In this document: piece after piece, positions 33,694-37,094 of the stretch | How the letters are laid out: each line of letters opens with the position of its first letter | How positions within the stretch are numbered: position 1 is the stretch's first letter | Source of the DNA: Chryseobacterium sp. Leaf201 | Lineage (GTDB): Bacteria > Bacteroidota > Bacteroidia > Flavobacteriales > Weeksellaceae | NCBI RefSeq assembly: GCF_001421435.1 | Contig: NZ_LMKA01000097.1 | Coordinates: 1 to 37,094 of the forward strand | DNA length: 37,094 nucleotides | Direction of reading: 5' to 3' | Position numbers and translations under genes: made by a program | The notes under the pieces: model-generated | What the model was told of the DNA's origin: nothing | Seen by the model: only the letters and a program-made list of their open reading frames with translations | The model's database searches: none

Positions 33694-33820
33694 GTTAAAT
33701 TAAAAGGAGCTGAATAGTTTATCCTTCGCAGATTCAGCGGAAAGTGGAGATTTTTATTTAATTTTAAAAAGTATAACAGAAAAGCTTTCGAAATCTGTTT
33801 ATCCTGCGAAATACAATACG

Positions 33821-34279
33821 ATGAAACTGTTAACAATTCTTTTTGCCACATTCATTCTGGCTTTACTGGGGACTAAACTATTTCAGGGCGACTGGAATTT
33901 TTTATTTTCCGGAAACCTGGGAATGGCTGTATTTATCATATTTACCGGATTGGCTCATTTTAAATTCCAGAAAGGAATGGCAATGATGATTCCTGATTTT
34001 ATCCCGGGAAAACTGTTCTGGGTTTATTTCACCGGCATTATTGAAATTGCAGCCGGGATCGGACTCATGATTCCTTCCATCCGTGAACTCACCGCTGTTT
34101 TACTGCTGATCTTCTACGTTCTGGTTTTTATAGCCAACTTCCAGTCTTCAAAAAAGAAAATCAATATTTTCAAAGGAGATTATACCGGCCCCGGAATGGG
34201 CTATCTCTATAAGGAAAGAATCCCGATGCAGGTGATCCTGATCGCATGGACCTGGTACTTCGGCATATATCTGAATTAA
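33821..34279 (+). CDS. DoxX-like small membrane protein
   Basis: A 152-aa inner-membrane protein with four hydrophobic segments (about 3-18, 28-45, 65-85 and 89-108) and a fifth near the C-terminus. FTGLAHFKFQKGMAMMIPDF and IPGKLFWVYFTGIIEIAAGIG are the DoxX/DoxD-like signatures, with the short loop GLMIPSIRELTA between helices. DoxX-type proteins act in thiol or quinone-linked redox processes in some bacteria, but most small members have no assigned role. It follows the SRPBCC pair by 127 bases and ends at a terminator at 34305-34332. Confidence 0.8.
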   Translation: MKLLTILFATFILALLGTKLFQGDWNFLFSGNLGMAVFIIFTGLAHFKFQKGMAMMIPDFIPGKLFWVYFTGIIEIAAGIGLMIPSIRELTAVLLLIFYVLVFIANFQSSKKKINIFKGDYTGPGMGYLYKERIPMQVILIAWTWYFGIYLN

Positions 34280-34304
34280 CGTGTTGAAATCGCTACATCA
34301 TACC

Positions 34305-34332
34305 AACGGAAAGTTTTTGCTTTCCGTTTTTT
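34305..34332 (+). terminator. intrinsic terminator after the DoxX-like gene
   Basis: A 9-bp stem AACGGAAAG / CTTTCCGTT with a 6-base loop (TTTTTG) followed by TTTT. Confidence 0.88.
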
Positions 34333-34390
34333 AATTCAGTAATTATTAAAAGGATTTAATTCCAATTGACCAAAAGCTGTATCTTAAATT

Positions 34391-34440
34391 CCCCTCACTC
34401 GGAGGGGTGGCAGAAATTCAAAGAATTTTGACGGGGTGGT
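34391..34440. repeat. GC-rich intergenic repeat-like element in a 354-base gap
   Basis: Within the gene-free 34280-34633, a block stands out from the AT-rich surroundings. It has the hairpin CCCCTC-ACTCG-GAGGGG (34391-34407), a second small palindrome AATTC-AAA-GAATT (34415-34427), and GGGGTGG repeated directly at 34404-34410 and 34433-34439. From memory it resembles a dispersed Flavobacteriia intergenic element, which I could not verify. The rest of the gap holds the sigma-gene promoter region but no clear consensus box (TAAATTTA near 34590 is closest). Confidence 0.5.
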
Positions 34441-34633
34441 CTGCTAAGTCAATCACAAAATTAAAAATTTGACGGTGTTTATTAATTTGCATAATAAATT
34501 TAAAAACGATTCACCCCAATGTCAAAATAAATATTTCTGCTTCAAACCCTGATAACCAAAAGAAATTCCTTACTTCCCGAAAAATATTTTAAATTTATTA
34601 AAGTAAAACAAAAATACCAACCGTCATAGCCAT

Positions 34634-35212
34634 ATGGAGGTTGTCGAAAAAATAACAATGCCACAAAAAGAGAAGGAAAATATCATCTCACAGACCGTTT
34701 CAAAGTACGGAGGAAAGCTGATGTCGTATATCCGCCCGAAGGTGAGGAATACGGAAGATGCAGAAGATATTTTACAGGAGGTGTGGTACCAGTTCAGCAG
34801 TATTACCAATCTGTCCGAGATCGTGAATGTCGGCGGCTGGCTGTACCGGGTAACGGCGAATAAGATTACGGACAAATACCGGAAAAAGAAAACTGAGAAT
34901 CTTGAGGATTTTGTGTACGAAGACGAAGACGGCAGTTTTTCCATTAAGGATATCCTGCTGATGGATGAAAGCGCGGGACCGGAAATAAAAATGTTCCAGG
35001 ACGAAATCTGGAAAAAACTCTTTGAGGCCCTGGACGAGCTTCCCGAAAAGCAGCGGCTGGCGTATGTGGAAAATGAACTGAATGATAAGACCCTTCAGGA
35101 AATAGCCGACGAACAGGGTGAAAATATCAAAACCATTATCAGCAGGAAAAACTATGCGGTGAAACACTTGAGAAACAGGCTGAGACAATTGTACGAGGAT
35201 TTAAATAATTAG
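34634..35212 (+). CDS. sigma-70 family RNA polymerase sigma factor
   Basis: A 192-aa sigma factor with regions 2 and 4 only. Region 2 (about 20-90) reads GGKLMSYIRPKVRNTEDAED, then ILQEVWYQFSSI and VGGWLYRVTANKITDKYRKK. Region 4 (about 135-185) contains ELPEKQRLAYVENELNDKTL and an HTH in QEIADEQGENIKTIISRKNY. A Met at residue 9 (MPQKEKENI) could be the true start. It differs strongly from the ECF factor at 11600. The next gene, 10 bases downstream, is a small membrane protein with a conserved layout, so the pair is an operon and the partner may tie the sigma factor to the membrane. Confidence 0.88.
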   Translation: MEVVEKITMPQKEKENIISQTVSKYGGKLMSYIRPKVRNTEDAEDILQEVWYQFSSITNLSEIVNVGGWLYRVTANKITDKYRKKKTENLEDFVYEDEDGSFSIKDILLMDESAGPEIKMFQDEIWKKLFEALDELPEKQRLAYVENELNDKTLQEIADEQGENIKTIISRKNYAVKHLRNRLRQLYEDLNN

Positions 35213-35222
35213 AAAAAATATC

Positions 35223-35570
35223 ATGAACAATAAATATAAAAAAAGCTGGGCACTTTTAATTTTATGTCCGCCCTTAATTTTCCTTGCCGTTGCACTGATT
35301 GTGATGTGGCTCTGGAACTGCATTCTCCCTGAAATTATCGGTGTAAAAACCATTAATTACTGGCAGGCCATGGGAATCCTGGTCTTGAGCAAGATTCTCT
35401 TCGGAGGATTTCACGGGAAATTTGACCGCGGGATGCGCGATATGAAGGAAAAACACATGAGGCATAAAATGGAAGGCATGTCTGATGAAGAAAAAGAAAA
35501 ATTCAAGGAAGTCTGGAGGAGCAGATGTGAAAACGGCTTTTTCAGCAAAAACAAAAGAACCAACGAATAA
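35223..35570 (+). CDS. small membrane protein downstream of sigma factor
   Basis: A 115-aa protein with two hydrophobic helices (about 9-32, LLILCPPLIFLAVALIVMWL, and about 48-62, AMGILVLSKILFGGF). The linking motif WLWNCILPEIIGVKTINYWQ and the LSKILFGGF after it are, from memory, a widespread pattern (WNxLxPxxFGxxxIxYWQAxGLLxLxxILFGG) in small bacterial membrane proteins of unknown function. The cytosolic C-terminus is a charged helix (MRDMKEKHMRHKMEGMSDEE), then a KEVWRSRC segment. It starts 10 bases after the sigma-70 gene, so they are co-transcribed and probably functionally coupled. Confidence 0.75.
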   Translation: MNNKYKKSWALLILCPPLIFLAVALIVMWLWNCILPEIIGVKTINYWQAMGILVLSKILFGGFHGKFDRGMRDMKEKHMRHKMEGMSDEEKEKFKEVWRSRCENGFFSKNKRTNE

Positions 35571-35654
35571 TTGAAATTTTAGAAGTAGTAAAGTAAAACA
35601 ACAATGTATTCGTCTTTATAAAAAAAGAAGTAGTAAAATTTAAAATTTAAAAAA

Positions 35655-35924
35655 ATGAAAAATTCAGTATTAAAGGGTGCTCTGGGAGCACTGGCCGTTG
35701 CAGGCGTAGCATTGATTGCTAAGAAAGCAATACAGAGAAAAAGATTTGTAAAAGGTATTTTTGAAGAGTACGGAATCAGGGAAAAATCCCCTTTCGGCCT
35801 GGCAGACAAAATCAGGGAAATGGATGAGGAGCAATACAATGAGCTGAAAGGAAAGTTCAGGAACGAGTTCGCTTCAAAATGCTGCACAAGAGAAAGCAGA
35901 AAGCAACGTACTGCCGAAGCATAA
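35655..35924 (+). CDS. small membrane-anchored protein, 89 aa
   Basis: Not recognised. The N-terminus is a hydrophobic Ala/Val/Gly helix (about 5-23, VLKGALGALAVAGVALIAKK), followed by a basic and then helical soluble part (VKGIFEEYGIREKSPFGLAD; KIREMDEEQYNELKGKFRNE) and a Cys-Cys near the end (SKCCTRESRKQR). It is probably an inner-membrane protein with a cytosolic tail. It lies 84 bases after the sigma/membrane-protein pair; the gap contains a 12-bp direct repeat AGAAGTAGTAAA (35581-35592 and 35626-35637). A very strong terminator follows, closing this transcription unit. Confidence 0.6.
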   Translation: MKNSVLKGALGALAVAGVALIAKKAIQRKRFVKGIFEEYGIREKSPFGLADKIREMDEEQYNELKGKFRNEFASKCCTRESRKQRTAEA

Positions 35925-35949
35925 TATAAAAGTAAGAATTGAAATTGTT

Positions 35950-35992
35950 AGTTCGGGTCGGGAAGCAAAGCTTCCCGACCCGAACTTTTTTA
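35950..35992 (+). terminator. strong intrinsic terminator with a duplicated arm downstream
   Basis: A perfect 17-bp stem AGTTCGGGTCGGGAAGC / GCTTCCCGACCCGAACT with a 3-base AAA loop, followed by TTTTT. An additional copy of the right-arm core, CCGACCCGAAC, follows at 35995-36005 and could pair alternatively with the left arm. Confidence 0.92.
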
Positions 35993-36056
35993 TTCCGACC
36001 CGAACCAGCAGTAAATACTGTATTCACCCTTGTTTGTCATGATAAAATCAGCTGTA

Positions 36057-36090
36057 TTGCTGCATGAAAAAAATAAAATCCTTATTTTTG
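36057..36090 (+). promoter_or_regulatory. flavobacterial promoter of the J-domain gene
   Basis: TTG (36057-36059), a 23-base spacer and a perfect -7 box TATTTTTG (36083-36090). The ATG at 36100 lies 9 bases after the box, so the mRNA leader would be a few bases at most. Confidence 0.65.
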
Positions 36091-36099
36091 TAAGGTTCA

Positions 36100-36747
36100 A
36101 TGAAAGATTACTATTATTTTCTCGGGATTTCTCATGATGCTTCAGAAGAAGACATCAAAAAAGCCTATCGGAAACTTTCCCTGAAATACCATCCTGATAA
36201 AAATGAAAATGATGATTTTTTTGCAGACCGGTTCCGGGAAATTCAGGAAGCCTACGAAACGCTGAGTGATAAAGGCAGGAGGTATTCTTATGACCAGAAC
36301 CTGGAAAGCCACCAGAAAAGTTTCAGGTATACCGTTCCGCCTTCCATAAAAACGTTTACCGCGAATAAAGTACATGCCAAAAAAGGGGAGGAGATTATTA
36401 TTACCTGGCAGACCCAGAATGCAGATGTGGTGAAAGTGTTGCCGTTCGGGCTGGAAAAACAATATGGTGAGCGGATTTTTAAAATTACGGAATTCAAGGA
36501 CGGGAAATTTCAGGTCCTGCTCCATGCAACCAACTCATTGCTGCATAAGACGGCAGTTCAGGGCATTACGATTACCGAAGTTTTTGATAACGATGCCGAT
36601 AAATTTAAAGACGGCGTGGAAGAATTATTCAGGACACAGCCAAGAACCATGGTGAACCGGAGAGGCATGCCTAAAATAATTATGCTGATCTGGGGAATCC
36701 TGATCCTTGCAATCGCAATATACTTCCTGATAACAAACTTCAGTTAA
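36100..36747 (+). CDS. tail-anchored J-domain (DnaJ-like) protein
   Basis: A 215-aa protein. Residues about 3-66 form a complete J domain, [20 protein letters not shown] and [12 protein letters not shown] with the HPD at 31-33, able to stimulate a DnaK ATPase. The Gly/Phe and zinc-finger regions of DnaJ are missing. A beta-rich middle domain follows (about 82-165, [20 protein letters not shown] and [15 protein letters not shown]), which reads like an Ig-type sandwich. A C-terminal transmembrane helix (about 193-212, [18 protein letters not shown]) leaves the J domain in the cytoplasm. It is a type III J-protein that may recruit DnaK to the membrane. Its stop codon directly abuts that of the small minus-strand gene. 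Confidence 0.88.
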   Translation: MKDYYYFLGISHDASEEDIKKAYRKLSLKYHPDKNENDDFFADRFREIQEAYETLSDKGRRYSYDQNLESHQKSFRYTVPPSIKTFTANKVHAKKGEEIIITWQTQNADVVKVLPFGLEKQYGERIFKITEFKDGKFQVLLHATNSLLHKTAVQGITITEVFDNDADKFKDGVEELFRTQPRTMVNRRGMPKIIMLIWGILILAIAIYFLITNFS

Positions 36748-36903
36748 TTAGGAAATTTTCTTATTTCCCGGGCACTTCTTGCATCTTTTTCCTTTTTTGA
36801 ACTTCTTACAGCAGGATTTCTTTTCGCCGCAGTAGATTTCTTCATTACTCATGGTAAATGCAGGGGCCAAAGGCGGAACTTTGAAAGGGACAATCATATT
36901 CAT
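36748..36903 (-). CDS. Cys- and Lys-rich microprotein, 51 aa
   Basis: A short frame below usual cut-offs. ATG 36903 gives 51 aa with the C-terminal part IYCGEKKSCCKKFKKGKRCK followed by KCPGNKKIS: Cys25, Cys31, Cys32, Cys41 and Cys44 among many Lys. A perfect -7 box TATATTTG lies only 4 bases upstream of this ATG, so transcription probably starts at or inside it, and the internal ATG at 36852 (MSNEEIYCG, 34 aa) is the more likely start. The cysteine spacing (C-5-CC-8-C-2-C) suggests metal binding. Its stop codon is adjacent to the J-domain gene's stop, with no intergenic bases. Function unknown. Confidence 0.55.
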   Translation of the reverse strand: MNMIVPFKVPPLAPAFTMSNEEIYCGEKKSCCKKFKKGKRCKKCPGNKKIS

Positions 36904-36907
36904 GTTG

Positions 36908-36915
36908 CAAATATA
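36908..36915 (-). promoter_or_regulatory. -7 box TATATTTG for the Cys-rich microprotein
   Basis: A perfect TANNTTTG on the minus strand. The remaining right end (36916-37094) is AT-rich with no gene seen. Confidence 0.45.
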
Positions 36916-37094
36916 TTAATTTAGAATAAATACAGATAATAAATTAACATAAATTATTTCCCCTGATTATTAAAGGTTTAAGAAGACTTTATCTGACGTG
37001 AATAAAAACTGATGAAAAACAGAAAATAATAACAATTACTGCCGTCTTTTATAAATTTATTAAAAAGCCTGTTCATAATTATTCTATTATAATA

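Overview
This window reads as chromosome of a Flavobacteriia species close to Chryseobacterium (family Weeksellaceae). The reasons are the low to moderate GC, promoters of the flavobacterial type (TTG, 17-23 bases, TANNTTTG), few Shine-Dalgarno sequences, and Bacteroidetes-typical families: DUF6261, monomeric isocitrate dehydrogenase, an AsmA-like giant, a TonB-plug protein with a Cys-rich head, and many SRPBCC/VOC/DinB paralogues. No rRNA, tRNA, CRISPR array, intact insertion sequence or prophage is visible.

Layout. 1-1136 is strikingly AT-rich and looks accessory. It has two minus-strand genes (an unrecognised 125-aa protein, then a DUF1883 protein), then a gene-poor stretch ending in a tandem repeat of about 42 bp that runs into the promoter of a DUF6261 gene. 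1985-2649 is a toxin-antitoxin pair whose RelE/ParE-like toxin has a stop at codon 3. 2660-7859 holds a Rossmann NAD(P)-binding protein, EcsC, an Hsp20 behind a set of TGTCA half-sites, a CPA2 antiporter and two poorly known proteins. 8002-17037 is ordinary core and stress metabolism: GapN-type aldehyde dehydrogenase, alpha/beta hydrolase, ECF sigma factor with membrane partner, YdcF, S41 protease lipoprotein, NAPE-PLD-like hydrolase, GNAT, and a small exported protein. 17122-20397 is a regulatory module: an AraC regulator, an aldo/keto reductase and a Bcr/CflA-type efflux pump, with a 17-bp putative operator once before araC and twice, 21 bp apart, before the reductase. 20654-24899 carries monomeric Idh (minus), thiol peroxidase and a DUF763 protein. 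25095-34279 is a Crp/Fnr regulator followed by a cluster of small VOC, DinB, SRPBCC and DoxX proteins, interrupted by an AsmA-like protein and an SDR. 34634-36903 has a second sigma-70 factor with a small membrane protein, a membrane-anchored J-domain protein, and an unlisted 51-aa Cys-rich microprotein.

The observations I rate highest are: (1) the DUF763 protein combines a helix-hairpin-helix with a C-terminal QLSLF, the textbook bacterial sliding-clamp-binding pentapeptide, which suggests a replication or repair role for an uncharacterised family; (2) the araC operator arrangement; (3) the nonsense codon in the toxin; (4) the promoter-abutting tandem repeat before DUF6261. I see no certain new multi-gene defence system. 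The DUF1883 pair at the left edge is the best candidate, but it is cut by the window border.
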